Source: Nocardia yamanashiensis NBRC 100130
GTDB taxonomy: Bacteria; Actinomycetota; Actinomycetes; Mycobacteriales; Mycobacteriaceae
NCBI RefSeq assembly: GCF_001613325.1
Contig: NZ_BDCD01000009.1
Coordinates: forward strand, 124,001-188,000
Direction: 5' to 3'
Length of the DNA stretch: 64,000 nucleotides
A program made the position numbers and the translations under genes. The notes below the pieces were generated by a model. It was not told where the DNA came from. It ran no database searches and saw only the letters and a program-made list of their open reading frames with translations. This document shows positions 45,434 to 55,126 of this stretch, piece after piece. Numbering within the stretch: position 1 is the stretch's first letter; each line of letters begins with the position of its first letter.

Positions 45434-46135
45434 ATGCGGGGGCGCGGTATCGCCATGGGGTTGGCGCTGCTCTTTCTGGTGACCGGTTGCGGCGGGGTCG
45501 TGAACGGTACGGCGGCACCGGATCCGGCGGTGGTGAAGCTGCCGAAGCTGACCGCTGACAAGATCCCGGACATGCTGCTGACGCCCGACGAGACGGGCAA
45601 GATCGTGGCGTCGAGCAAGCTGGTGCAGAAGTTCGAGAACACGGTGCCGACCGTCCCGAAGTACACCTACAGTCCGCCGGACTGCGGTTCGCTGCTCTAC
45701 AGCGGGGACAAGCGCAGTTACGGCGACACCTGGACCGGGTACCGGCTGCGGTCGTATCAGGAACCGGGGGACGACTACGACCACAATATTTTCCAGGCCG
45801 TCACCACCTACAAGAATTTCGTGGTGGCCGAGGACCTGGTGGCGAAGTACCGCGCTTTCCTGGCGAGTTGCAAGGACAGCGATGTCACCAACACCTCGAC
45901 CGAGACCGGTAAATCCAACACCACGCGGGTGACGGCGATCCAGCACAATTCCGATCCGTCGGCGGTGTCGGTGGACTGGGTGCTGACCTCGAAGTCGAAC
46001 AAATGGTTCTGTTCGAACACCATTCGCACGGTGGGCAATGCGGTGATCGAGACGGCCAGTTGCGCCACCGCGGACGCCCGCACCGCCGCGATCATCGCCG
46101 ACAAAATCGCGGCGAAGATCAAACAACAGCACTGA
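45434..46135 (+). CDS. Lipoprotein with PknH-sensor-like domain
   Basis: The 233-residue protein has a lipoprotein signal peptide: a basic start (MRGRG), a hydrophobic core and lipobox LVTGC (acylated Cys about residue 18). The mature part (PDCGSLLYSGDK, YRAFLASCKDSDV, WFCSNTIRTVGNAVIETASCAT) has four conserved cysteines spaced as in the PknH extracellular sensor domain family (PF14032). GAGGAGG precedes ATG 45434. Such proteins sit on the outer face of the membrane, and their ligands are unknown. No kinase is adjacent. Confidence 0.88.
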   Translation: MRGRGIAMGLALLFLVTGCGGVVNGTAAPDPAVVKLPKLTADKIPDMLLTPDETGKIVASSKLVQKFENTVPTVPKYTYSPPDCGSLLYSGDKRSYGDTWTGYRLRSYQEPGDDYDHNIFQAVTTYKNFVVAEDLVAKYRAFLASCKDSDVTNTSTETGKSNTTRVTAIQHNSDPSAVSVDWVLTSKSNKWFCSNTIRTVGNAVIETASCATADARTAAIIADKIAAKIKQQH

Positions 46136-46254
46136 CTTTCACGTACCGGACATTCCGGTCGACTTTGCGGGAGCGGCTAACACCGGCGGCATCGGCGCTG
46201 ATTAGCAGGTTGTGCCCAGACCATGTGTCCCGCGTCACTCCCGCCCCTTCCGCC

Positions 46255-49251
46255 ATGTCCGGCGAGGGTGAATTGATCGGCCGGGACGCGGAACTCGGGC
46301 TGCTGCGGGTCGAACTCGCGGCGGCGCTGGCCGGGCGCTCGCGCATGGTGCTGTGCTCGGGGGAAGCGGGCATCGGCAAGACCCGGCTGCTCGGCGCACT
46401 GGCTCGCGAGGCCGCCGACGCCGCGGTCCCGGTGCTGTGGGCGCGCTCGGTCGAACTCCACGATTCCCCGCCGTTCTGGTTATGGCGGCAGCTGATGGGC
46501 GAATCCGGCGTGGCCGACACGCTTTCCGAAGCCGGTGACGCCGCCGAGCGCGCCCTGCTCTTCGAGCGCATCGCCGCCTGGCTGGACGAGCTCACCGCCG
46601 CGCACGGCGCGCTGCTCATCGTCGACGACATCCAGTGGGCCGACGAACCCTCCCTGGACGCGCTGCTGCACCTGGTCCGCTCGCTGCGCCGCCATCGCCT
46701 GCTGATCTGCGCCGCCGAACGCACCGCCGCCGACACGGTATTACCCGGCTGGCGCGCCGTCCGCCCCCGCCTGCTCCCCGAAGCCGATGTCGAAACGGTC
46801 CTGCTGCAAGGACTCTCACACCCCGACACCGCCGCCTACCTCCGCCGCGAATCCGGCCGCGAACTACCCGTGCCGCTCGTGCGGCAAGCCCACGCGCTCA
46901 CCGCCGGAAACCCCTTCTACATCCGTGAACTCGCCCGCGGCCTGCGCCACCCCACCCCGAATCCGATACTCCCGCAGTTCACCTCGGAACCGCGCGCGTC
47001 CCGCCGCAGCGACCCGGCGCCGTCCACCTTCACGGTGCCCGCCGCCCTCGAACAGGATCCGCCGCTGCGCCCCGGCGACGACGAGATCTCCGAGACCGCC
47101 GGCCTCGACGTTCCGCCCCGCCTGACCGATATCGTGACCGTCCGCATCTCGATGCTGTCCCCGGCGACCCAGGAATTCCTGCGCGCCGCAGCGATTCTCG
47201 GCCAGGAGTTCGACCTGGCGGTGGCGGCGCGACTGGTCGAGCGGACCACGGCGCAATGCCTGCCCGAGGTGGACGAGGCGGTCCACGCCGGTGTGCTGGC
47301 CGAGACCGCGCCGCCGGGCCGCGTCGAATTCGTGCACGGTCTGGTGCGTTCGGTCTTGATGTCCGGCCTGTCCCTGCACCGCCGCACCGAACTCCATCAC
47401 CGGGCCGCGGCGGCGATCGAAGCGCTGTACCGGGACTGCCTGGACGCCCACCTCGCCGAATTGGCCCACCACTGGTCGACGGTGGCGGTGACGGGCGACC
47501 GCCCGACCGCCGTCGCCTGGTGCACCCGCGCCGCCGAATACGCCCTGTCGCAACTCGATTTCGACGAAGCGCAACGCCTGTACGACCTGGCCTCGGCGAC
47601 CGCCGCGGAATCCCTGCCGCTCACCGCGCGCGGTCACCTGGCCCTGGCGAAGGCCGACGCCGCGTTCCGAGCCGGCCGGCTCCCTGCCGCCCGCCAATGC
47701 TGCCGCGATGTCGTTTTCGCCGCCCGCCGCGCCGGCGACCCGCTGCTCCTGGCGACCGCCGCCCTCACCCTCGAACCGATCGGCCGCCTGGACTGGGACC
47801 GCGACCTTCGAGACTGGTGTGATGCCGCCCTCGCCGCCCTCCCGCTGTCCGGCCCGGATCGCACGTCGATGGTGGAAGTGCTCGCAGCCAGTGACGATCG
47901 ACTGACGATAGGGGAGTTGCGGGCGCGGTTGGTGGCGCGGCGGACCGAGGCGGCGGTGTATTGCGGGGCGGGTGGGGATGCGGAGGTGGTGTCGGCGGCG
48001 GCGTTGATCGCGGCGGATCGGGCTGGGGGTGAGGCGGTGGTGGATGCGCTGCGGTCGCGGCAGTGTGCCTGTGGGGGACCGGAGTTCGTGGAGGAGGGGG
48101 CGCGGCTGGCGGGGCGGTTGATCGAGATCGGGGTGACGGAGCATCGGCCGGAGGTGGAGTTGCGGGGGCGATTATGGGCGGTGGAGGTGTATGGACAGCG
48201 GGGGCGGCTGGATCGGATGGATCGGGAGATCATCCGGATGGGGTGGTGTGTGGAACGAGTAGGCGGGCCGGTGGCGCGGTGGCAGTTGCTGCGGGCGCGG
48301 GCCGGGATGGCGCAGGCGCGTGGGGAATTCGAGGCGGCGCTGCGGCTCGGGCGGGAGGCGTTCGAGACGCTGGAACCCGGTGGTTATCCGCGGGTGCTCG
48401 CCTATGCGGGGCTGCTGACCATGGTGGGTCACCACTATGGGCATCGGCCGGAGTTCGTGGGGGAGTTGCTGACCCGGGCCGAAGGCGAGGTGCGGGCGGA
48501 GTTGTTCGTACTGCTCGCACCCGCCTGGATCGCCGCCGATCAGGGTCGCGTCGAGGTGGCCGAGCACCTGTTCCGCCGCGCGGGACCGCCTGCCGCGTGG
48601 GATATTCCGGACGATCTCCGGCTGGCCTACTACGCCGTCGGCGCCCGGATCGCCGCCGCGATCGGCGATCTCGACGCGGTCCGCTTCTTCCACGGCCGCC
48701 TGAGCCCGTGGCGCGGCCGCCACATCACCTGCACCGCGGGCAGTCTCGGCCCGGTCGAACTGATCCTCGCCGTCTGCGCCAGCGCGCTCGGCGAAGGGGA
48801 GAAAGCCGCCGCCGAACTCACCGCCGCCGCGACGGCCTGCGTCGGCAGCGGCGCGGCCGGTTACGCCGTCGAGATCGCCTGTCTGCAAGCCGAGGTCGCG
48901 CGCCGGTCCGGAGACCACGCGGCCGCAACGGCTTTCGCCGAACCGGCAGTGAGCGCCGCCCACGCCCTCGGCATGATCCCGTGGGCCGAACGCCTGTGCG
49001 CCGTCCTGGAACCGCCGCAACCGGTGACACGGCTGCGCGCCGCCGACGCGCCCCCGCCCGCGGCGGCCCCGCTGTCGGAACGGGAATGGCAGGTGGCGGT
49101 GCTGGTGGCGGCCGGTGCGACCAACCGCGCCATCGCCCGCGAACTGGTGATCTCCGAACGCACGGCCCAGAACCACGTGCAGCACATTCTCACCAAACTC
49201 GGTTTCGGCAGCCGCAGCCGAATCGCCGCCTGGGTCACCGGATTGCGATGA
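46255..49251 (+). CDS. Large AAA-ATPase LuxR-family (LAL) transcriptional regulator
   Basis: The 998-residue protein is a LAL regulator: N-terminal NTPase with Walker A GEAGIGKT (36-43) and Walker B LLIVDDIQWAD (about 120-130), a long helical TPR-like middle, and a C-terminal LuxR helix-turn-helix (PLSEREWQVAVLVAAGATNRAIARELVISERTAQNHVQHILTKL, about 940-985). LAL proteins bind ATP and an inducer and activate nearby operons. Its target is unknown. ATG 46255 begins directly before the conserved GRDAEL. The codon style flips in mid-gene: C-ending before about 47885, G-ending to about 48480, then C-ending again. Confidence 0.93.
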   Translation: MSGEGELIGRDAELGLLRVELAAALAGRSRMVLCSGEAGIGKTRLLGALAREAADAAVPVLWARSVELHDSPPFWLWRQLMGESGVADTLSEAGDAAERALLFERIAAWLDELTAAHGALLIVDDIQWADEPSLDALLHLVRSLRRHRLLICAAERTAADTVLPGWRAVRPRLLPEADVETVLLQGLSHPDTAAYLRRESGRELPVPLVRQAHALTAGNPFYIRELARGLRHPTPNPILPQFTSEPRASRRSDPAPSTFTVPAALEQDPPLRPGDDEISETAGLDVPPRLTDIVTVRISMLSPATQEFLRAAAILGQEFDLAVAARLVERTTAQCLPEVDEAVHAGVLAETAPPGRVEFVHGLVRSVLMSGLSLHRRTELHHRAAAAIEALYRDCLDAHLAELAHHWSTVAVTGDRPTAVAWCTRAAEYALSQLDFDEAQRLYDLASATAAESLPLTARGHLALAKADAAFRAGRLPAARQCCRDVVFAARRAGDPLLLATAALTLEPIGRLDWDRDLRDWCDAALAALPLSGPDRTSMVEVLAASDDRLTIGELRARLVARRTEAAVYCGAGGDAEVVSAAALIAADRAGGEAVVDALRSRQCACGGPEFVEEGARLAGRLIEIGVTEHRPEVELRGRLWAVEVYGQRGRLDRMDREIIRMGWCVERVGGPVARWQLLRARAGMAQARGEFEAALRLGREAFETLEPGGYPRVLAYAGLLTMVGHHYGHRPEFVGELLTRAEGEVRAELFVLLAPAWIAADQGRVEVAEHLFRRAGPPAAWDIPDDLRLAYYAVGARIAAAIGDLDAVRFFHGRLSPWRGRHITCTAGSLGPVELILAVCASALGEGEKAAAELTAAATACVGSGAAGYAVEIACLQAEVARRSGDHAAATAFAEPAVSAAHALGMIPWAERLCAVLEPPQPVTRLRAADAPPPAAAPLSEREWQVAVLVAAGATNRAIARELVISERTAQNHVQHILTKLGFGSRSRIAAWVTGLR

Positions 49252-49455
49252 GTAGCGGATGAGTAATTCGGCGGATTCGGTCGTTGCGTTCGGTCGCTAC
49301 CGTGAGTACAAGTCTGTCCCCGACCACCCGAAAGGCATTCGTACGCAACGCGGTACTGGGGCTCGAGGGGTGCTCCGGATCGCCGGCCGGTCCGCAATGA
49401 GCAGCGGCGGCGCGGACCCTGCCCGCGCCGCCGCTCGGCGATGTCACGCCGGCTC

Positions 49456-50031
49456 TCAGACGTTGACCCCGTAGTCGCGGGCGATACCCGCCAGCCCGGA
49501 CGCGTACCCCTGCCCGATGGCCCGGAACTTCCACTCGTTGCCGTGCCGGTACAGCTCCCCGAACACCATGGCGGTTTCGGTGGAGGCGTCCTCGGTGAGA
49601 TCGAACCGCGCCAGCTCGGCGCCCGTCATGGCGTCGACCACGCGAATGTAGGCATTGCGGATCTGGCCGAAGGACTGCCGCCGGATCTCGGCCTCGTGAA
49701 TCGAGACCGGGAAGAAGATATTCGTGATGTGCGGCGGCATGCCCGCGAGATCGACATTGATGGTCTCGTCGTCGCCCTCGCCCGCGCCGGTGAGGTTGTC
49801 ACCGGTGTGCTCGATGGTGCCTTCCGGCGAGCGCAGGTTGTTGTAGAACACGAAATGCGCGTCCGACAGCACCCGCATATTCGCTCCACAGGCCAGCGCG
49901 CTCGCGTCCAGGTCGTAATCCGCCCCGGTGGTGGTCCGCACATCCCAACCCAGGCCGACCGCGACCTTGGTCAGATTGGGGGCCTGCTTGGACAGCGAAA
50001 CATTTCCGCCCTTGGCCAGACTGACGCTCAC
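49456..50031 (-). CDS. TerD-family protein
   Basis: The 191-residue protein is a TerD/TerE calcium-binding-type protein: MSVSLAKGGNVSLSKQAPNLTKVAVGLGWD, DYDLDASALAC, VFYNNLRSPEGTIEHTGDNLTGAGEGDDETINVDL and YRHGNEWKFRAIGQGYASGLAGIARDYGV. Full length. TerD proteins bind Ca2+ through Asp clusters and are tied to stress and tellurite resistance, with roles still debated. A GTG start at 50031 follows AAGGAG with correct spacing and removes a poor N-terminal extension. It appears as a single gene here. Confidence 0.93.
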   Translation of the reverse strand: MSVSLAKGGNVSLSKQAPNLTKVAVGLGWDVRTTTGADYDLDASALACGANMRVLSDAHFVFYNNLRSPEGTIEHTGDNLTGAGEGDDETINVDLAGMPPHITNIFFPVSIHEAEIRRQSFGQIRNAYIRVVDAMTGAELARFDLTEDASTETAMVFGELYRHGNEWKFRAIGQGYASGLAGIARDYGVNV

Positions 50032-50107
50032 AGTTCTCCTTCCCCGCGGTGCCGTCACACCGCATCCCCACCCGATTATGGTCGATGCGGGGACCCCTCG
50101 CGCACGT

Positions 50108-50599
50108 TCAATTACGCCGTCCGGCCGCCATTTCCTGCAGCGTCGCCACGCGCGATTCCAGGTACTTCAGTTCGGCGGGGTCGAGCACCGTGCGCTGAAT
50201 GCCGGTGAGTACCGCGAACGCGGACTGCCGGTGATCGTCGATCACCTCCACGTCGATGGCGACCGCCGCGTAGTCCGCGGTCCCGGGCATCGGATCGGCC
50301 AGCACCCGCGCCCGGCCGCGTGCGCACAGGGCCACATTCCCGCCGCCGAGAATCAACAGCGCCACCTCCGGCCGCTCCCGCAGCCGGGCCAGTGACCCGC
50401 GATCGGATTTCAAGCTGAGCAGCACCTGCCGGTCACCCGCGCGCACCGGCCACGAGACCGGAATCGCGTGCGGCGCCGGATCGGTGGTCACCAGCACCGC
50501 GATGGTGTCCCGGGGCCACTCCGGCAGGGTGTCGAGTTCGGGGTGGTCCGGGTACATTGGCGTCGAGGGCTCCTGACGTTCCCGCGCTTCGGCTACCAT
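50108..50599 (-). CDS. PPOX-fold (flavin/F420-type) oxidoreductase-like protein
   Basis: The 163-residue protein resembles the pyridoxamine 5'-phosphate oxidase-like split-barrel family: DTIAVLVTTDPAPHAIPVSW, LLSLKSDRGSLARLRERPEVALLILGGGNVALCARGRARVLAD. Relatives bind FMN or F420 and act as oxidoreductases or as degradation factors; the substrate is unknown. ATG 50599 has GAGGTG upstream with good spacing; ATG 50557 (149 residues) is the alternative. The C-terminus ends soon after LEMA-like helix TLQEMAAG. Confidence 0.78.
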   Translation of the reverse strand: MVAEARERQEPSTPMYPDHPELDTLPEWPRDTIAVLVTTDPAPHAIPVSWPVRAGDRQVLLSLKSDRGSLARLRERPEVALLILGGGNVALCARGRARVLADPMPGTADYAAVAIDVEVIDDHRQSAFAVLTGIQRTVLDPAELKYLESRVATLQEMAAGRRN

Positions 50600-50952
50600 C
50601 CGCGTCACCTCACCATCGGTTTCGCACAGCGGGCTGGACTGTGCTGTCACGAGTGTATGTCGTTGTCGCCGTACCGTGCTGGCGTCCGAATCGAGTGGCC
50701 GCAGGGCGCGTCCGGCGCGACTCGCCGGTTACGAGTGTGAAAACACGGCCGGACCTGCGGGGTAATGGATTGACGAGAAGCGATAACGGCTGCATCATTC
50801 GTTACAGTCCCCCGTCCAGTCGGGGTCTTGCGAGTAACCGGCCGATGACCGCCCGGTGAAGATCGTCCGTCCAGTTCTTGGCGGAGACGAACGCAAACCA
50901 GCAATGCCAACGTGACGCGCCCGCGTCCATCGAGTGAGAGAGGTGAACCCGA
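50600..50952. other. Intergenic region between the PPOX-like gene and the Stealth-linked small ORF
   Basis: This 353-bp gap holds the promoter(s) for the rightward unit. No gene is supported. The DNA is less GC-biased than the coding DNA around it (for example 50790-50850). A ribosome site (AGAGAGGTG, 50936-50944) marks the small ORF that follows. Confidence 0.5.
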
Positions 50953-51024
50953 ATGATGTTCCGGACCGATCCAGATCAGTTGCCCGCTACCTCGGGCGTC
51001 ACGCTCTCCGCACCGTTCTTCTGA
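50953..51024 (+). CDS. Possible 23-residue peptide upstream of the Stealth gene
   Basis: ATG 50953 follows a strong ribosome site (GAGAGGTG, eight bases before) and encodes 23 residues starting MMFRTDPDQLPATSG and ending APFF, with TGA at 51022-51024. It is too short for a gene caller. It could be a leader peptide for the Stealth gene, a small regulator, or an accidental frame. It ends 120 bases before the Stealth start. Confidence 0.35.
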   Translation: MMFRTDPDQLPATSGVTLSAPFF

Positions 51025-51144
51025 ATGCGCACACCGGGTTTCGTGGCGAGCGCCGGTTCCGGGTCATCCGGGACCGGCGCGGACCGCGGCCACGCGGTGA
51101 TCGGTCGTGAGGTGTAGCAGCGCAACAACAGAGCGGAGACGGTG

Positions 51145-52614
51145 ATGGTGGATATGGGTTCGGGGCAGCAACCGGTACCGGGTGCGGTGGAGATGGTGTC
51201 GAGCGCCACGGTGGCGAATCTGGTGGTGTCGGCGGCGGTGATCGACGACTTGCGTTATCTGCGAGCCGAATTGACCGCGGCCGAGGTGTCCTTCCTGCTG
51301 GTCCGCGATGCCGATCACCGGCTGGTGCTGGCGGTCGACAGTACGCATCGCGCGGCCCTGCGCCGGGTGCTGGGCGCGGCGATGGTGGCGGGGTTCTCCT
51401 GTAACGAGAAGCAGCACAATGTGTTCCGGCTGGGGCGTGACCTGGATCCGGCGCATCACGTGGAGCTCGAACTGTGGGATCACCACGGCGACACCGTGGA
51501 ATGCCCGCGGCCGAACGCGTTGACCCGCAATGTCTTCGACGTCGCCGATGTCGAGCACACCACGGTGCTGCTCTACGACGTCGGCTGGCCCACCCTGGCC
51601 GGCATGTTCGCGCCGCATCCCACCGATGTCGGCTTCGATATCGATCTGGTGTTCTCCTGGGTGGACGGCACCGATCCCGAGTTCCGCGCGCGCCGTGCGG
51701 GAATGCTCGCGCAGGTGGTGGTCGGGGAGGGCGATGACGCCGACGCCCGCATCCGGCAGATCGACGAACTGCGGTACGCGTTGCGTTCGGTGCACAAGAA
51801 CGCGCCGTGGATCCGCCGCATCTTCATCTGCACCGATTCCCGGGTGCCGGACTGGCTGGCCGAGGATCCGAAGGTGACCATCGTGCGCGCGGCGGATCAC
51901 TTCTCCGACCTGTCCGCGCTGCCGGTCTTCAATTCCCATGCGGTGGAATGCCAGCTGCAGCACATCGAGGGCCTGTCGGAGCATTTCCTGTACTCCAACG
52001 ACGATATGTTCTTCGCCCGCCCGGTGCGGCCGTCGATGTTCTTCACCCCGGCCGGGATCAGCCGCTATATCGAGGCGGGCACCCGAATCGGCCCGGGCGC
52101 CAACAACGAACGGCGCAGCGGTTTCGAGAACGCGGCCCGGGTGAACCGCCGCCTGCTGGCGGATCGCTTCGGCCACATCATCATCCGGCATCTGGAGCAC
52201 ACCCCGGTGCCGTTGCGGCGCAGCGTGCTGCACGAGATGGAGGCGGCATTCCCGGAGGATTTCGCCCGCACTCGCGCCAGCCGTTTCCGCGCCGCCACCG
52301 ATATCTCGGTGACCAATTCGCTGTATCACTACTACGCGCTGCTCACCGGCCGCGCGGTGCCGCAGGAGGCGGCCAAGGTGCGGTACGTGGACACCACGCT
52401 CTACACCGGCCTGGCGCATCTCGACGGGCTCGCCAAGCGCCGCAATGTGGACTTCTTCTGCCTCAACGACGGCAGTTTCCCGGAAGTCCCCGAGGTGGAA
52501 CGGGTGCGCGCGGTATCGGAGTTCCTGGAGACCTATTTCCCGGAACCGGCGCCGTGGGAGAAGCCCGACACTGTCGCGGGCGGTCTCACCGCCTTCGAAT
52601 CCGGCGCGGCCTGA
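51145..52614 (+). CDS. Stealth-family phosphotransferase
   Basis: The 489-residue protein has the conserved Stealth regions: CR1 DLVFSWVDGTDPEF (about 167-180), CR2 DELRYALRSVHKNAPWIRRIFICTD and LYSNDDMFFARPV, CR3 HTPVPLRRSVLHEMEAAFPEDF with the following Arg-rich run, and CR4 FFCLNDGSF (about 440-450). Stealth proteins are hexose-1-phosphate transferases for surface polysaccharides, originally linked to hiding from host immunity. The acceptor here is unknown. ATG 51145 is used; GTG 51142 also fits. No other polysaccharide gene lies nearby. Confidence 0.9.
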   Translation: MVDMGSGQQPVPGAVEMVSSATVANLVVSAAVIDDLRYLRAELTAAEVSFLLVRDADHRLVLAVDSTHRAALRRVLGAAMVAGFSCNEKQHNVFRLGRDLDPAHHVELELWDHHGDTVECPRPNALTRNVFDVADVEHTTVLLYDVGWPTLAGMFAPHPTDVGFDIDLVFSWVDGTDPEFRARRAGMLAQVVVGEGDDADARIRQIDELRYALRSVHKNAPWIRRIFICTDSRVPDWLAEDPKVTIVRAADHFSDLSALPVFNSHAVECQLQHIEGLSEHFLYSNDDMFFARPVRPSMFFTPAGISRYIEAGTRIGPGANNERRSGFENAARVNRRLLADRFGHIIIRHLEHTPVPLRRSVLHEMEAAFPEDFARTRASRFRAATDISVTNSLYHYYALLTGRAVPQEAAKVRYVDTTLYTGLAHLDGLAKRRNVDFFCLNDGSFPEVPEVERVRAVSEFLETYFPEPAPWEKPDTVAGGLTAFESGAA

Positions 52615-52642
52615 ACGGGATTCGCCGCGCCGGACGGAACCG

Positions 52643-53596
52643 CTAGCCGACCGTCTCGCCGTCGGTTTCGGTGGCGGCGGCGCGGCGGCGCAGCACGTGC
52701 GGAATGCCGCCGGCGGGCGGGATCACGATCCCGGCGTCGGCGAGCCGCTTGGCCGCCTGCTCGGGAGTGGCCGGTTCGCCGACCGTCGGACCGGCCCCGA
52801 TCGGCACCACCGAATGCACGATGGTGTCCGGGTAGATGTGCACGTAGTTGAAGCCCTGCGCCCCGTCGCGCCCGCGCAGGCCGCCGGTCTCCACGGCCAG
52901 GTCCTGGGTGTAGCAGGTGGCCGAGGCGACCGAGACCGGGATGCCGGCGAAGGTGGCGCTGGTGGAGAAGTGCAGGTGCCCGGCCAGAATCGCGCGCACA
53001 TCGGTGCCGTCCAGCGCATCGGCCAGCCGGCGCTGATCGCGCAGCTCCACGGTGACCGCCAGATCCAGCACGCACGGGATGGGCGGATGGTGCATGGCCA
53101 GCACGGTGCCGAACGGCGCCGGTTCGGCCAGCACGTCGCGCAGCCATTCCAGCTGCTTGTCGGTGACCGCGCCCCAATGCTGCCCGGGCACCGTGGTGTC
53201 GAGCGCGACGACCCGCAGCCCGTCGAACATGTGCACGCTGTCCAGCGGTGTGACAGCACGCTTTTCGTCCAGCAGATGCTGGCGTAGCTCGGCGCGATTG
53301 TCGTGATTGCCCGCCACCCACACCAGCGGCGCGCCGATGCGGGCGGCCCACGGCTCCACCAGCTCCCGCAGCTTGCGGTACGCGCCGGGCTCGCCGCGAT
53401 CGGTGAGATCACCGGTGAAGACGATGGCCGTCGGCCGGATCCCGCTGTGCTCGGCCTGCCCCAGCAGGTCCCGCAACCGCGCCACGGCGTCCACATCGCC
53501 GTACAGGTCTTCGTCCGGTGCGATCAGGTGGGTGTCGCTGAAATGGAACAGCACGTGGTCGGCCTTCGGGTACTCGGCGACTCTCGAGATGTGCAC
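52643..53596 (-). CDS. Calcineurin-like phosphodiesterase (Rv0805/CpdA-like)
   Basis: The 317-residue metallophosphoesterase has the five motifs in order: FSDTHL, GDLTDRG, GNHDN, MHHPP and GHLHFS. These give the two-metal site of the class. Its sequence pattern is that of 3',5'-cyclic-nucleotide phosphodiesterases such as Rv0805 of M. tuberculosis. The physiological substrate is not shown, and such enzymes also act on 2',3'-cyclic nucleotides or envelope phosphodiesters. The start is GTG 53596, preceded by GGGGAGG. It follows the MATE gene of the iron-box operon by 132 bp, so read-through is possible. Confidence 0.9.
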   Translation of the reverse strand: MHISRVAEYPKADHVLFHFSDTHLIAPDEDLYGDVDAVARLRDLLGQAEHSGIRPTAIVFTGDLTDRGEPGAYRKLRELVEPWAARIGAPLVWVAGNHDNRAELRQHLLDEKRAVTPLDSVHMFDGLRVVALDTTVPGQHWGAVTDKQLEWLRDVLAEPAPFGTVLAMHHPPIPCVLDLAVTVELRDQRRLADALDGTDVRAILAGHLHFSTSATFAGIPVSVASATCYTQDLAVETGGLRGRDGAQGFNYVHIYPDTIVHSVVPIGAGPTVGEPATPEQAAKRLADAGIVIPPAGGIPHVLRRRAAATETDGETVG

Positions 53597-53728
53597 GGAT
53601 CCTCCCCGGCTCTGGGTGTGCGCCTCTGGCTTGCCGATTCAGTTCGCCAGAATAGCGAAGCCCTTTCTTCCAGCGTGCCCGTGGCCAGTGACGGCATGCT
53701 TGCGAGAAGGTGAGTTTTACGTGTCGGC

Positions 53729-55126
53729 TCAATGCCCGAGGCTACCGGCCAGCACCCGCGGATGTTCCTGCTCACGTTCGTGCAACAGGGTGAAGTAGCG
53801 GCGCAGCATCAGCACAGCGGTGGTGGCGAGTCCCGCGGTCAAGCCCCACCACACCCCGGCCGCGCCCAGATGCGCCGGAAACGCAAGTAGCAATGCGGTG
53901 GGCAATCCCACAGCCCAGTACCCGACCAGGGACAACCGGAACCCGGCCTTGGTGTCCTTCAGGCCGCGCAGCAGGCCGACGCCGATGTTCTGGGCGGCAT
54001 CGAAGAACTGCAGCACGATGGCGATGAGCAGCAGCGTGTGCGCCAGCGCGACGGTATCGGCGTCGGTGTCGTCCAGGAACGGCCGCAGCACCCAGTCCGG
54101 GGCCGCCACGTAGACGATGCCGGTGAGCGCCGCCACCGCCGCCGCGTAGCGCAGCGCCAGCCACGCCACCGAACGGGCATGCGGGAACTCGTCTTTCGCG
54201 ACCGCCTTGCTGACCAGGATGGACGCGCCGTGCGAAAGTCCGATCGCCACTTGGAAAACGATGTAGACGATCTGGTAGACGACATTGTGCGCGGCCAGCG
54301 CGGCGGCCCCGATACTGCCCATGACCAGTGCCAGCACCGAGAACATGCCGGCCTCGGAGCCGTAGGTGAGCGCGATGGGAAAGCCCAGGCGCAGTTCGGC
54401 TTTCACCGTTCCGGCGTGCACCGGCCACATCCGGATCGGCAGCGTCGCGCCGAGTTTCGCGTCCCGGCGCACCATCGCCCAGAACACCCCGAAGGTGATC
54501 AGGAAGACCAGCGAGGTGGCCACGCCGATACCGGTCAGGCCGAGTTCGGGCAGGAAGAACCAGCCGTGCATGAGCGCCAGCGCGAGCACCACGTTCAGCG
54601 CCACCGAACCCAGCGTCACCAGCAGCAGCGCCTGCGGGCGCTGCATGCCGACGGTGTACTGGCGCAGCACCTGGAACCACAGGCAGGGCAGCAGGCCCGG
54701 GGCGAGCGCCACCATCATGGGCCGGGCCTCGGCCAGCACCGCGGCGTCCTGCCCGAGCCAGCGCAGCGCCCAGCCCAGGCCGATCAGCAGTGCGCCGCCG
54801 ACGATTCCGGCGAAGGTGGCGATCAGGAAACTGGAGCGCACCACCTCCCGCACCTCGGCGTCGGCGGTGCGCCCGCGCTTCTCGGCGCGGCTGACCACCG
54901 TCGCCACCTGATTGCCGGTGCCGGTGATCAATCCGACGCACATGGTGCGAATCTGGTTGAACAGCACCAGCGCCAGCCCGCCCGCCGCCACCTGCCGCAC
55001 GCCGAGCGTGCCCATCAGCGCGATATTGGTGGTGGACACCGCCACCTGCGCGAGCTGCGTCAGCGCGATGGGCGTGGCCAGCGCGGTGAGCTGGCGCCCG
55101 TCGGACTGCCGGAGGCCGAGGTTCAT
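53729..55126 (-). CDS. MATE-family efflux transporter (operon exporter)
   Basis: The 465-residue protein has about 12 transmembrane helices (LATPIALTQLAQVAVSTTNIALMG; MSLGLIT-like VGLITGTGNQVATVVSRA; ALTYGSEAGMFSVLALVMGSIG; FDAAQNIGVGLLRGLKDTKAGF) and MATE hallmarks, with the paired six-helix halves. MATE pumps exchange organic solutes for H+ or Na+. It overlaps the SbnA-like gene by four bases (ATGA) and is the last gene of the iron-box operon. Its likely job is export of the operon's product. The frame open further to 55831 is Arg-rich and is rejected. Confidence 0.9.
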   Translation of the reverse strand: MNLGLRQSDGRQLTALATPIALTQLAQVAVSTTNIALMGTLGVRQVAAGGLALVLFNQIRTMCVGLITGTGNQVATVVSRAEKRGRTADAEVREVVRSSFLIATFAGIVGGALLIGLGWALRWLGQDAAVLAEARPMMVALAPGLLPCLWFQVLRQYTVGMQRPQALLLVTLGSVALNVVLALALMHGWFFLPELGLTGIGVATSLVFLITFGVFWAMVRRDAKLGATLPIRMWPVHAGTVKAELRLGFPIALTYGSEAGMFSVLALVMGSIGAAALAAHNVVYQIVYIVFQVAIGLSHGASILVSKAVAKDEFPHARSVAWLALRYAAAVAALTGIVYVAAPDWVLRPFLDDTDADTVALAHTLLLIAIVLQFFDAAQNIGVGLLRGLKDTKAGFRLSLVGYWAVGLPTALLLAFPAHLGAAGVWWGLTAGLATTAVLMLRRYFTLLHEREQEHPRVLAGSLGH

